Shown: in pieces, positions 52,693 to 61,163 of the stretch
Layout of the letters: the number at the start of each line of letters is the position of its first letter
Numbering within the stretch: the first letter of the stretch is position 1
DNA from: Nonomuraea sp. NBC_00507
Lineage (GTDB): Bacteria; Actinomycetota; Actinomycetes; Streptosporangiales; Streptosporangiaceae
Direction: 5' to 3'
Assembly: GCF_036013525.1 (NCBI RefSeq)
Contig: NZ_CP107853.1
Coordinates: 6,696,001-6,760,000, forward strand
Length of the DNA: 64,000 nt
Notes under the pieces: generated by a model
What the model saw: only the letters and a program-made list of their open reading frames with translations
Databases searched by the model: none
What the model was told of the DNA's origin: nothing
Made by a program: the position numbers and the translations under genes

Positions 52693-53583
52693 ATGAGCTG
52701 GAAGTACCGGGCCAACGCGACGCTTGAGGGCCTGACGGGATACACCTTGACGCGGCGGCTGGGCAAGGAGCCGCCCAAGCCGCCTCCACCGAAGCCTCCG
52801 CTGGAGTTGCAGCGGCTCCCGGGTGACACGGTGCGCCCGCCCGTCGACCCGGTGCACGACCGGCTGCTGCGCGAGCCGGCCTTCCTGCTGTCGTCCGTGC
52901 GGTCGGGCTCCACGCTGCTGCGGGTCATGCTCAACAGCCATTCGCAGGTGCACTCCCCGATCGAGACGCACTTCCGGCGGATCACCATCGGCCTCGGCAC
53001 CGACCCCGTGCGGCAGGCGATGGAGGCGCTCGGCCACACCCACAGCGACATCGAGCACATCGTCTGGGACCGCATGCTGCACCGGGAGCTGACCCGCAGC
53101 GGCAAGCCGGTCCTGGTGGAGAAGACGCCGAGCAACGTGTTCGTCTGGCGGCGCCTGGCGACCTGCTGGCCGGACGCGCGTTTCATCTTCCTGCTGCGCC
53201 ACCCGATGTCCATCGTGCAGTCCTGGCATGAGGCCGATCCCGAGAAGCGGCCGATGGAGGAGGCCGTGCCGCGCACGATGAGCTACATGACCTACCTGGA
53301 GGAGGCCCGTACCCACCTCGACGGGCTGACCATGCGGTACGAGGACCTGGTCGCCGACCCGGAGGCCGAGCTGCGCCGGCTCTGCCTGTTCCTCGGCCTC
53401 GAATGGGAGCCGGGCATGCTCACCTACGGCAACAAGGACCACGGCGGCTTCGTCAAGGGCATCGGCGACTGGCGGGACAAGATCCGCACCGGCACCGTCG
53501 TCGCCGGGCGGCCGCTGCCGACTCCTGACGAGGTGCCGGACGCCCTGCACGAGATCTGCCGGAAGTGGGAGTACCTGTCCTGA
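52693..53583 (+). CDS. PAPS-dependent sulfotransferase
   Basis: 296 residues, soluble. FLLSSVRSGSTLLRVMLNSH is the 5'-phosphosulfate loop and FIFLLRHPMSIVQSW the 3'-phosphate motif of PAPS sulfotransferases; the C-terminal part has MRYEDLVADPEAELRRLCLFLGL. It transfers sulfate from PAPS to an unknown carbohydrate, lipid or peptide acceptor. A Pro-rich stretch (PPKPPPPKPP) lies near residue 30. The ATG (SWKYRANATLEGL follows) fits the fold. It is followed by a secreted sulfatase gene on the same strand. Confidence 0.9.
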   Translation: MSWKYRANATLEGLTGYTLTRRLGKEPPKPPPPKPPLELQRLPGDTVRPPVDPVHDRLLREPAFLLSSVRSGSTLLRVMLNSHSQVHSPIETHFRRITIGLGTDPVRQAMEALGHTHSDIEHIVWDRMLHRELTRSGKPVLVEKTPSNVFVWRRLATCWPDARFIFLLRHPMSIVQSWHEADPEKRPMEEAVPRTMSYMTYLEEARTHLDGLTMRYEDLVADPEAELRRLCLFLGLEWEPGMLTYGNKDHGGFVKGIGDWRDKIRTGTVVAGRPLPTPDEVPDALHEICRKWEYLS

Positions 53584-53584
53584 C

Positions 53585-53619
53585 CAGACCCAGTCCGCAC
53601 GGTAACCGTTTCAGGTCTG
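53585..53619 (+). promoter_or_regulatory. Nested palindromes between the sulfotransferase and sulfatase genes
   Basis: CAGACC (53585-53590) can pair with GGTCTG (53614-53619) and encloses ACGGTAACCGT (53599-53609), a perfect 11-base palindrome. It is either a weak terminator or an operator for the sulfatase gene. Confidence 0.35.
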
Positions 53620-53680
53620 TGACAGAGTTTCGTGCGCCATTTGCCCGCTGTTCGCCTTGGGCTTCGATATGGTGCCCGTC

Positions 53681-55312
53681 GTGATCAACGGGCCCTCGCG
53701 CCGCGCTTTACTAGCCGGAACCCTCGCCAGTCTCGCCGTCCCATCGGCCGCATCGGCCGCCGACCCTGACGGCCTGCCGTCGCGTCCCAACATCGTCGTC
53801 ATCCTGGCCGACGACCTTGGCTGGGGTGAGATAGGAGTGCAGGGCCAGCGACTGATCAGGACGCCGAACCTGGATCGGATGGCGGCCGAGGGCGTCAGGT
53901 TCGAGGCCGCGTACTCGGGGGCGCCGCTGTGCGCCCCCTCACGCTGCGCCCTGCTCACGGGGCTGCACGCCGGGCACGGCACCGTACGCGAGAACCCCGA
54001 GGGCGGGCCGCAGCACGCGCTCACCGACGCCGACGTCACCTTCGCCGAGGTGCTGCAGCTGTCCGGCTACCGGACGGCCTGCATCGGCAAGTGGGGCTTC
54101 GGGCCCGAGCTGGCCGGTCAGGTCTCGCACCCGAACATGCGCGGGTTCGACGAGTTCTTCGGCTACATCGGCCACCGCCACGCCCACCAGTACTTCCCCA
54201 AGTACCTGTGGCACAACGGGGCCAAGGTGCAGCTGGACGGCACGTCGTACGCGCCGCACCTGTTCCGCGAGCAGGCGGTCGAGTTCATCCGGCAGGGCGG
54301 CGAGGACCCGTTCCTGCTCTACTTCGCCAGCACCCTGCCGCACTCGCCGAGCGTGATCGCCGGCGACGCCGGGCCGTACGAGGACATGCCGTGGAGCGGT
54401 CCCAACCGCCGGCACGCCGCGCAGGTGGCCAGGCTCGACACCGACGTCGCGGCGCTGCTGCGCGCGTTACGCCAGGCGGGCGTGGCCGAGCGCACGCTCG
54501 TGCTGTTCACCAGCGACAACGGCCCGCACCGGGAGAAGGGCGTGACGCCCGCGCTGTTCAACTCCAACGGACCGTTCCGCGGTGACAAGCGCGAGGTGTA
54601 CGAGGGCGGCATCCGCGTGCCGATGATCGCCTGGTCGCCGCGGCTGCGGCCGCGCGTGGTCAAGCAGCCGGTGGCCTCCTGGGACGTGCTGCCGACGCTG
54701 GCGGACCTGGCCGAGGTGCCGGCCCCGGCGAACCTGGACGGGCTCTCCTTCCGCGGCCTGCTCACCGGCGCGGGCGCGCCCAAACACGAGCACCTGGTGT
54801 GGAACCGGCCGCGCAAGGCCCAGGCCATCCGCCGCGGCCGGTGGAAGGCCGTCAGATTGGCCCCCAACATCGGCGGCGCCGGGCCGGAGGGCCGGATCGA
54901 GCTGTACGACCTGGCCGCCGACCCCGGGGAGCAACGCGACCTCGCCGTGGCGCGGCCCGACCTGACCGACGAGCTGATGACCGCGCTGGACGCGTCGATC
55001 GGACCCGACCCGCGGATCCCGTACGGGCTGAAGACGGAGATCGTCGGCAACGAGGTCGTCGTGACCCTGCACAACGGCTCCACCGTGCCGTGGAACGAGG
55101 TCAAGCTGGGGCTCGACGGACCGCGCCGGGTCCGCGCGCACACCGTGGCGCGGGTGGACCCGGGGATGTCGATCGCGGTCGGCTTCCCGCTGCCCGCGGG
55201 GAGCCGCAGCCGCGTCGTCGCCCTCGCCGACTTCGAGTCAGGCGGCCGCTCGCACCTGTTCCGCAAGGTGCACCGCAGGAGCGCCTTCCCCGCCGACGTC
55301 GTCACCCCCTGA
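53681..55312 (+). CDS. Secreted (Tat-type) arylsulfatase-like sulfatase
   Basis: 543 residues from GTG 53681. The N-terminus INGPSRRALLAGTLASLAVPSAASAA is a twin-arginine signal. The sulfatase core starts RPNIVVILADDLGWGEIGV; CAPSR (Cys84 to formylglycine) with LLTG is the active-site motif, and GKWGFG and FTSDNGPH hold further metal and substrate residues. It hydrolyses sulfate esters outside the membrane; a formylglycine-generating enzyme must be encoded elsewhere. The start is uncertain: TTG 53657 and ATG 53669 are in frame, but TATGGT (53668-53673) seven bases before GTG 53681 suggests a leaderless transcript. Confidence 0.9.
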   Translation: MINGPSRRALLAGTLASLAVPSAASAADPDGLPSRPNIVVILADDLGWGEIGVQGQRLIRTPNLDRMAAEGVRFEAAYSGAPLCAPSRCALLTGLHAGHGTVRENPEGGPQHALTDADVTFAEVLQLSGYRTACIGKWGFGPELAGQVSHPNMRGFDEFFGYIGHRHAHQYFPKYLWHNGAKVQLDGTSYAPHLFREQAVEFIRQGGEDPFLLYFASTLPHSPSVIAGDAGPYEDMPWSGPNRRHAAQVARLDTDVAALLRALRQAGVAERTLVLFTSDNGPHREKGVTPALFNSNGPFRGDKREVYEGGIRVPMIAWSPRLRPRVVKQPVASWDVLPTLADLAEVPAPANLDGLSFRGLLTGAGAPKHEHLVWNRPRKAQAIRRGRWKAVRLAPNIGGAGPEGRIELYDLAADPGEQRDLAVARPDLTDELMTALDASIGPDPRIPYGLKTEIVGNEVVVTLHNGSTVPWNEVKLGLDGPRRVRAHTVARVDPGMSIAVGFPLPAGSRSRVVALADFESGGRSHLFRKVHRRSAFPADVVTP

Positions 55313-55326
55313 GCCCCCACCCGGTC

Positions 55327-55863
55327 TCAGGGGAGACAGCCCACGTATGCGAGGGCCTGCTTCAGCAGCACCCCCTGCCCGCCGGGCATCTCCTGCTGCA
55401 CCATCGGCGAGGCCGCCTCCTCGGGCGTGAACCACACCAGGTCCAGCGCGTCCTGCCGGGGCCGGCAGTCGCCCGCGACGGGCACGATGTAGGCCAGGGA
55501 CACGGCGTGCTGACGCGGATCGTGGTACTGGGTGACGCCCGGCGTCGGGAAATACTCGGCGACCGTGAACGGCTGCGGAGACGCCGGGATGTGCGGGAGC
55601 GCCACCGGGCCGAGGTCCTTCTCCAGGTGACGCAGGAGCGCGTCGCGGACCCGCTCGTAGTACAGCACCCGGCCCGAGACGAGCGCCCGGCTGACCGTTC
55701 CATCCGACGCGATGCGCAGCAGCAGGCCGACGCGGGTGACCACGCCGGTGTCGTCGACGCGCACCGGCACCGCGTCGACGTAGAGGATCGGCAGCTGGCC
55801 GCGGACGGACTCAAGCTCTTCCGGCGACAACCAGCTGGGCGTCGTTTCGGTCTTTTCGGTCAT
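55327..55863 (-). CDS. Nudix-fold DUF4916 protein with degenerate Nudix box
   Basis: 178 residues. It resembles actinobacterial DUF4916 proteins, related to Nudix hydrolases: ILYVDAVPVRVDDTGVVTRVGLLLR near the start, then a region spaced like a Nudix box (G-x5-E-x7-R... from G65) in which the central EE pair reads KD, so pyrophosphatase activity is doubtful. A C-terminal strand region (YIVPVAGDCRPRQDALDLVWFTPEEA) is typical. It follows the formate dehydrogenase small protein on the same strand, 24 bases after it, but whether it belongs to that operon is unclear. Confidence 0.7.
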   Translation of the reverse strand: MTEKTETTPSWLSPEELESVRGQLPILYVDAVPVRVDDTGVVTRVGLLLRIASDGTVSRALVSGRVLYYERVRDALLRHLEKDLGPVALPHIPASPQPFTVAEYFPTPGVTQYHDPRQHAVSLAYIVPVAGDCRPRQDALDLVWFTPEEAASPMVQQEMPGGQGVLLKQALAYVGCLP

Positions 55864-55887
55864 TGGCTGATCGTACGTCCCCCCGAC

Positions 55888-56001
55888 CTACCGGCGTACC
55901 CGGGCCGGCTCCGGCAGGGCACGACCGGCCAGCCACGACGCCGTGCAGATGACCAGCACGAAGCCCAGGAAGGGCAGATACTCGACGATCTTACGGTTCA
56001 T
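55888..56001 (-). CDS. 37-residue single-span membrane protein in the formate dehydrogenase operon
   Basis: 37 residues, beginning NRKIVEYLPFLGFVLVICTA, with one membrane helix (about 8-27) and a basic C-terminal tail (RVRR). The ATG lies in an ATGA overlap with the end of the NrfD-type gene (55998-56001), a coupling that a chance frame would rarely show. It may be a small accessory subunit that stabilises the membrane part of the dehydrogenase. I know of no named family for it. It is too short for usual gene-calling thresholds. Confidence 0.6.
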   Translation of the reverse strand: MNRKIVEYLPFLGFVLVICTASWLAGRALPEPARVRR

Positions 56002-56999
56002 TGGAGATCACGCTCCGCTCTCGCTCTCGCCAGCCGCTTGCGCTGCGGCTGGACGGTGTACGTCGGGTCGTTCGCCGACTCCGTTCCTGCGTGGAAGATC
56101 CCGAATCGGGTGCAGGCCGATCCCGCCAGCAGCGCCGCCCCCGCCGCGACGGCCGCGATCCTGCTGCGCCGGCCGAAGGCGATCCCGGCTAGCGCACCGC
56201 CCAGCGTCAGCGCCTCGCCCGCCCACAGCAGCCTGCTGCGTTTGAGCGGCACGGCCTGCGGCCCGAGCCGCCGCTCCATCCGGAGGGCGGCGGCGCACCC
56301 GGCGGCGGCGCCCAGCAGCGCCACCCGCCGGGCCGGGCCCGCCTCGGCCAGGGGCGCGGCCAGCATGCCGAGCCCGCCCGCCGCCGCGGCGGCCGAGCCG
56401 GCGAACAGGAACGGCATCTCGCGGTAGCCCTCGTGCCAGACGGGCACGGCGGTGTCGCAGACCAGCGCGGCCGTATAGGTGGCCACCGCGGGCCCGGCCA
56501 GCCCGGCTCCGATCGTGGCCGCCCGGCCCAGCCGGGGGAGACGCCCCGTCAGGGCGGTGGCGGCCGCGCAGGCGGCTGGCGGGCCGTACGCGGTCAGGAG
56601 CCACGTGCCGACGCTCATCGGCGAGGTCACCTTGAACACGCGCAGCATGTTGACGAACCGCTCGGGGCGGCCGAGGTCGTGGATCAGCGAGTAGAGCGAC
56701 CCGCCGAGCGCGCACAGCGCCCCGGTCTTGGCCGCCCTGGCCAGGCGCGGCCGGCCGGTCAGCTCGGCGGCGGCGGCCAGCGTGGACGAGGCCCCGGCCA
56801 GGCCGCCGAGGAACAGGTATCCGGCGATGTCGGGGGCCTGCCACGTCGGCTCGTTCAGCACCGGCAGGCCGTAGTAGGAGCCTGCTCGCGGCTTGGCCGT
56901 CGCGGGGCGCAACGGCCTGGGTCCCGCGGACCCCGGCGTGGCCTCACGTTCGGTCCGCACCTCGGCCGAGCCGTCCAACCGCACGTCGGTCTGGCTCAT
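55998..56999 (-). CDS. NrfD/PsrC-type membrane subunit of formate dehydrogenase
   Basis: 333 residues with about eight predicted membrane helices after a hydrophilic start. YYGLPVLNEPTWQAPDIAGYLFLGGLAG is the NrfD start pattern; HDLGRPERFVNMLRVFKVTSPMSVGTWLL is a conserved loop and helix. The protein would pass electrons from the iron-sulfur subunit to menaquinone. The ATG is in the ATGA overlap with the FdhB-like gene (56996-56999), and the stop overlaps the 37-residue protein. Confidence 0.88.
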   Translation of the reverse strand: MSQTDVRLDGSAEVRTEREATPGSAGPRPLRPATAKPRAGSYYGLPVLNEPTWQAPDIAGYLFLGGLAGASSTLAAAAELTGRPRLARAAKTGALCALGGSLYSLIHDLGRPERFVNMLRVFKVTSPMSVGTWLLTAYGPPAACAAATALTGRLPRLGRAATIGAGLAGPAVATYTAALVCDTAVPVWHEGYREMPFLFAGSAAAAAGGLGMLAAPLAEAGPARRVALLGAAAGCAAALRMERRLGPQAVPLKRSRLLWAGEALTLGGALAGIAFGRRSRIAAVAAGAALLAGSACTRFGIFHAGTESANDPTYTVQPQRKRLARARAERDLQ

Positions 57000-57883
57000 G
57001 ATCTCCTCCGTCCTGGGGCCGCCGAGCCCAAGAGGGCTGAGCTCACCGCCTCCGCGCCGGCCGGCCGCCGTAGCAGGGCCGCGGCGGTCATTCCCGCCAT
57101 CAGGGCGAGGGCCGCGGCGCCGGCGTGGCGCCACATCGACGGCAGGTCTCTGGTGGTCACCACCGGGTCGGGTGGCAGGCCGTACACCTCGGGCTCGTCG
57201 AGCAGCAGGAAGAACGCCCCCATGCCGCCCACGCCGTCACCGGTGTCGTGGCCGTACAGCCGCGCCGAGGTGACCCCGGCCCCGCGCACCTGCTCCAGCC
57301 GCCGCTCCGCCCGCTCGCGCAACTCCTCCAGGTCGCCGAACTGGATGGAGTCCGTGGGGCACGTCTTGGCGCAGGCCGGCTCTTGCCCCGCCCCCAGCCG
57401 GTCGTAGCACATGGTGCACTTGGCCGCCGTGCCGCCCTGCTCGCGCTCCCGCTTGCCGATCACCCCGAACGGGCAGGCCGGCACGCAGTAGCCGCAGCCG
57501 TTGCACACGTCCTCCTGCACCACCACCGTCCCGTGCTCGGTGCGGAACAACGACCCCGTCGGGCACACGTCCAGGCAGGCGGCGTGCGTGCAGTGCTTGC
57601 ACACGTCGGAGGCCATCAGCCAGCGGAAGTCCTGGTCGTTCAGCCCGGGCTCCTGGTGGCCGAGCGGCCGCCGCTGCTCGATGAACGCCACGTGCCGCCA
57701 GGTGTCGGCCCCGAGGCCCACCGTGTTGTCGTACGACATGCCGGTGAAGGTCAGCCCGTCCTCGGGGACGGCGTTCCACTCCTTGCACGCCACCTCGCAC
57801 GCCTTGCAGCCGATGCAGACGCTGGTGTCGGTGAAGAACCCCACCCGCCCGGCGCCGATCGCCTCGTCCAGGTCGAAGGCCAT
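56996..57883 (-). CDS. Four-cluster ferredoxin subunit of formate dehydrogenase (FdhB-like)
   Basis: 295 residues. Cys motifs CIGCKACEVAC, CKHCTHAACLDVC, CNGCGYCVPAC and CTMC with CAKTC provide ligands for four 4Fe-4S clusters that carry electrons from the catalytic subunit to the membrane subunit. A C-terminal hydrophobic segment (about 250-270, AGAAALALMAGMTAAALL) may anchor it. GGAGG seven bases before the ATG lies in the end of the fdhA-like gene; only three bases separate the two. No Tat signal is seen. Confidence 0.93.
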   Translation of the reverse strand: MAFDLDEAIGAGRVGFFTDTSVCIGCKACEVACKEWNAVPEDGLTFTGMSYDNTVGLGADTWRHVAFIEQRRPLGHQEPGLNDQDFRWLMASDVCKHCTHAACLDVCPTGSLFRTEHGTVVVQEDVCNGCGYCVPACPFGVIGKREREQGGTAAKCTMCYDRLGAGQEPACAKTCPTDSIQFGDLEELRERAERRLEQVRGAGVTSARLYGHDTGDGVGGMGAFFLLLDEPEVYGLPPDPVVTTRDLPSMWRHAGAAALALMAGMTAAALLRRPAGAEAVSSALLGSAAPGRRRS

Positions 57884-57886
57884 GGC

Positions 57887-60800
57887 TCAGGCCTCCATTC
57901 CGGTGTCGCCGGTGACTCCGGCCCGCTGCCGGTAGGCCAGGACGAGCTCGGGCAGCGCCGCGCCGCGTGGCCGCCGCCCCGGCCGGATGTCCGCCGACAG
58001 CGCCTTGACCTCCTGGATGTGCGAGTTGGGGTCCAGCGAGATCGACGACAGCTCGTTGGCCGCATCGCCCCTGGCCAGGCCGTTCGGCCCGAAGTGGAAC
58101 GGCAGGCCGATCTGGTGCAGCGTGCGCCCGTTCAGGTGCAGCGGCGCGATCCGGTCGGTGACCAGCACCCTGGCCTCGATGGCGTTGCGGGCCGTGATGA
58201 TCGTGGCCCAGTCGCCGTGCACCAGCCCCCGCTCGGCGGCCAGCTCGGGCGACACCTCGCAGAACATCTCCGGCTGCAGCTCGGCCAGGTACGGCGTGTG
58301 CCGGCTCATGCCGCCCGCGGTGAAATGCTCGGTCAGCCGGTAGGTCGTCACCACGTACGGGAAGACCGAGGCGCCCGGCTCGTCCCCGCTCGGGTGATAC
58401 CGGTTGTCCTCGTGCGGGTAGAGCCTGCGGGCCGGGTTGCGCTGGTGCCCGTACAGGGGGTTGGCCACCGGCGAGTCCTGCGGCTCGTAATGCGCCGGCA
58501 GCGGCCCGTCCACCACCCCGGTGGGCGCGAACAGCCAGCCCTTGCCGTCGGCCTGCATGATGAACGGGTCGATGCCCGACAGCGCCGCCGCCCCCCGCGC
58601 GTCCGGCGGCGGCCGGTAGTCCGGGCTCTTGTCCACCTCGAAGTCGGGCACGTCATAACCGGTCCACCGGCTCCCGTCCCACCAGACGAGCTTCTTGCGC
58701 TCGCTCCACGGGCTGCCGTCCGGCTTGGCCGAGGCCCGGTTGTAGAGGATGCGCCGGTTGGCCGGCCACGCCCACGCCCATTCGGCGGCGATCCAGTCCT
58801 GCTCGGCGGCGGGTTTGCGGCGGGCGGCCTGGTTGACGCCGCCGGCGCGCACGCCGCAGTAGATCCAGCAGCCGCACGCGGTGGAGCCGTCGTCCCGCAG
58901 CTCGGCGTAGCCGGACAGCGGCCGTCCCTGCGCGTCCCGGCCGTTGATCTCGGCCTGCACCGCCTCCGCGTCCGGCTCGGCCGTCGGGCCCTCGACCGGG
59001 TAGTCCCAGGTGAGGTCGAGCACGGGCCGGTCCATCGGGTCGTCCGAGTCGGCCAGCTTCTCCCGGATGATCCGTCCCAGGTGGTACATGAACCACAGGT
59101 CGCTGCGGGCGTCCCCCTCAGGCTCGACGGCCTGGTGGTGCCACTGCAGCAGCCGGTTGGTGTTGGTGAAGCTGCCGCTCTTCTCGGTGTGCGCGGCGGC
59201 GGGCAGGAAGAACACCTCGGTGCGGATGTCCCCGGTACGCAGCTCGCCCGTCTCGAGCTCCGGGCCGTCCTTCCACCAGGTGGCGCTCTCGATCAGGTTG
59301 AGGTCGCGCACCACCAGCCAGTCCAGGTTCGCCATGCCGAGGCGCTGCATCCTGGCGTTGGCCGAGCCGACGGCCGGGTTCTCGCCGAGCAGGATGTAGC
59401 CCTTGCAGGTGCCGTCGAGCTGCGCCAGGACCGTGTCGTACGTGCTGTGCGACCCCGTCAGCCTGGGCAGGTGGCCGAAGGCGAAGTCGTTGTCCGGCCG
59501 CGCCGCCTCACCCCACCATGCCTTGAGCAGACTCACCAGGTAGGCGGGCATATTGGCCCAGAACCCCTTGGGCGGGGCGTCGGCGTGCAGGAAGTCGCGC
59601 AGCCGCTCGTGCTCGTGCGCGTACGGCATCGGGATGTACCCCGGCAGCAGGTTGAACAGGGTCGGGATGTCGCTGGAGCCCTGGATGCTGGCGTGCCCGC
59701 GCAGCGCCTGGATGCCGCCGCCCGGCCGGCCGATGTTGCCCAGCAGCAACTGCAGGATGCTCGCCGTGCGGATGAACTGGGAGCCGTCACTGTGCTGCGT
59801 CCAGCCCACGGCGTAGACGAACTCCGCCGTCTTGTCCGGCCCGGAGTTCTCCGTCAGGTGCCGGCACACCTCCTCGAACAGCCGGCGCGGCACCCCGCAC
59901 GTCTGCTCCACCATCTCCGGCGTGTAGCGGGCGAAGTGGCGGCGCAGGATGCTGAGCACGCAGCGCGGATGCCGCAGCGTCTCGTCGCGCTGCGGGGTGC
60001 CGCCCATCGGCGCGCCGAGTCCGCCATGCGCCTCCGCGTGGCCCGCCCGCCGCTCGAAGTCCTGGTCCCTGGCGCCGGCCGCGGGGACCACCTCCATGCC
60101 CTCGTACTGCCAGGTGCCGTGGTCGTAGGTGTGGGTGCCCGGGTCGAAGCCGGAGAACAGGCCGTCGAGGTCCTCGGCGTCGCGGTAGTCCTCGCGCAGG
60201 ATGGTGGCCGCGTTGGTGTAGTCGACCACGTACTCGCGGAAGAAGAGCTCGTTCTCCAGCACGTGGTTGATGATCCCGCCGAGGAAGGCCACGTCGGAGC
60301 CGGCCCGGATGGGCACGTGCAGGTCGGCCAGCGCGCTGGTGCGGGTGAACCGCGGATCCACGTGGATGATCACAGCGCCGCGCGCCTTGGCCTCCATCAC
60401 CCACTGGAAGCCCACCGGGTGGGCCTCGGCGAAGTTGGAGCCCTGGATGACCACACAGTCGGAGTGCTGCAGGTCCTGCATGAACGTGGTGGCGCCGCCC
60501 CGCCCGAACGATGTGCCCAGGCCCACCACGGTCGAGCTGTGGCACACCCGTGCCTGGTTCTCGATCTGCACCACGCCGAGCGCCGTCAGCAGCTTCTTGA
60601 TGAGGTAGTTCTCCTCGTTGTCCAGCGTGGCGCCGCCGAGGCTCGCGATGCCCATGGTGCGGGCGGTGCGCCGGCCGTCCCGCTCCCACTCCCAGGTCTC
60701 GCGCCGGGTGGCGATGATCCGGTCGGCCACCATGTCCATGGCCGTGTCCAGATCGATCTCCTGCCAGTCCGGCGCACCCGGCGGCCGGTGGAGCGCCTTG

Positions 60801-61093
60801 CGCTGACGGCCGGGCGCGGTGGTGAGCTGGAGGCTCGCCGCGCCCTTCGGGCACAGCCGTCCCCTGCTGACCGGCGAGTCCGGGTCGCCCTCGATCTGGA
60901 CGACCTTTCCCTCCCGTACGTACACGTTCTGGGCGCAGCCCACCGCGCAGTACGGGCACACCGACTTGACCACCCGCTCGGCGTCGGCGGTTCGCGCCCG
61001 CAGCCGCTCCGTATGGGCGGACTTCACCGCCTGTCCCCGCCCATACCGGTCTCTGCCGGTCAGCTGCCGCAGCAGCGGCCACGCGAAATCCAT
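57887..61093 (-). CDS. Formate dehydrogenase catalytic subunit, Cys form, no visible Tat signal
   Basis: 1,068 residues of the molybdopterin bis-MGD family. The 4Fe-4S ligands are C46, C49, C53 (CPYCAVGC) and C81. In QARVCHSSTVVGLG, Cys184 (codon TGC) is where E. coli FdnG has selenocysteine. LGGATLDNEENYLIKKL and GSNFAEAHP are typical. It oxidises formate to CO2. The N-terminus MDFAWPLLRQLTGRD has no twin-arginine signal, unlike FdnG, so the active site may face the cytoplasm, or export depends on a partner. GGGGGG precedes the ATG. It starts a four-gene operon with FdhB-like, NrfD and the 37-residue protein. Confidence 0.93.
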   Translation of the reverse strand: MDFAWPLLRQLTGRDRYGRGQAVKSAHTERLRARTADAERVVKSVCPYCAVGCAQNVYVREGKVVQIEGDPDSPVSRGRLCPKGAASLQLTTAPGRQRKALHRPPGAPDWQEIDLDTAMDMVADRIIATRRETWEWERDGRRTARTMGIASLGGATLDNEENYLIKKLLTALGVVQIENQARVCHSSTVVGLGTSFGRGGATTFMQDLQHSDCVVIQGSNFAEAHPVGFQWVMEAKARGAVIIHVDPRFTRTSALADLHVPIRAGSDVAFLGGIINHVLENELFFREYVVDYTNAATILREDYRDAEDLDGLFSGFDPGTHTYDHGTWQYEGMEVVPAAGARDQDFERRAGHAEAHGGLGAPMGGTPQRDETLRHPRCVLSILRRHFARYTPEMVEQTCGVPRRLFEEVCRHLTENSGPDKTAEFVYAVGWTQHSDGSQFIRTASILQLLLGNIGRPGGGIQALRGHASIQGSSDIPTLFNLLPGYIPMPYAHEHERLRDFLHADAPPKGFWANMPAYLVSLLKAWWGEAARPDNDFAFGHLPRLTGSHSTYDTVLAQLDGTCKGYILLGENPAVGSANARMQRLGMANLDWLVVRDLNLIESATWWKDGPELETGELRTGDIRTEVFFLPAAAHTEKSGSFTNTNRLLQWHHQAVEPEGDARSDLWFMYHLGRIIREKLADSDDPMDRPVLDLTWDYPVEGPTAEPDAEAVQAEINGRDAQGRPLSGYAELRDDGSTACGCWIYCGVRAGGVNQAARRKPAAEQDWIAAEWAWAWPANRRILYNRASAKPDGSPWSERKKLVWWDGSRWTGYDVPDFEVDKSPDYRPPPDARGAAALSGIDPFIMQADGKGWLFAPTGVVDGPLPAHYEPQDSPVANPLYGHQRNPARRLYPHEDNRYHPSGDEPGASVFPYVVTTYRLTEHFTAGGMSRHTPYLAELQPEMFCEVSPELAAERGLVHGDWATIITARNAIEARVLVTDRIAPLHLNGRTLHQIGLPFHFGPNGLARGDAANELSSISLDPNSHIQEVKALSADIRPGRRPRGAALPELVLAYRQRAGVTGDTGMEA

Positions 61094-61163
61094 GACACCC
61101 CCCGATGCCCCTGGTCCGACTCTTGCCCGAACCGGACAGAGCGAAAACCAAGGTCAAAGGGGG

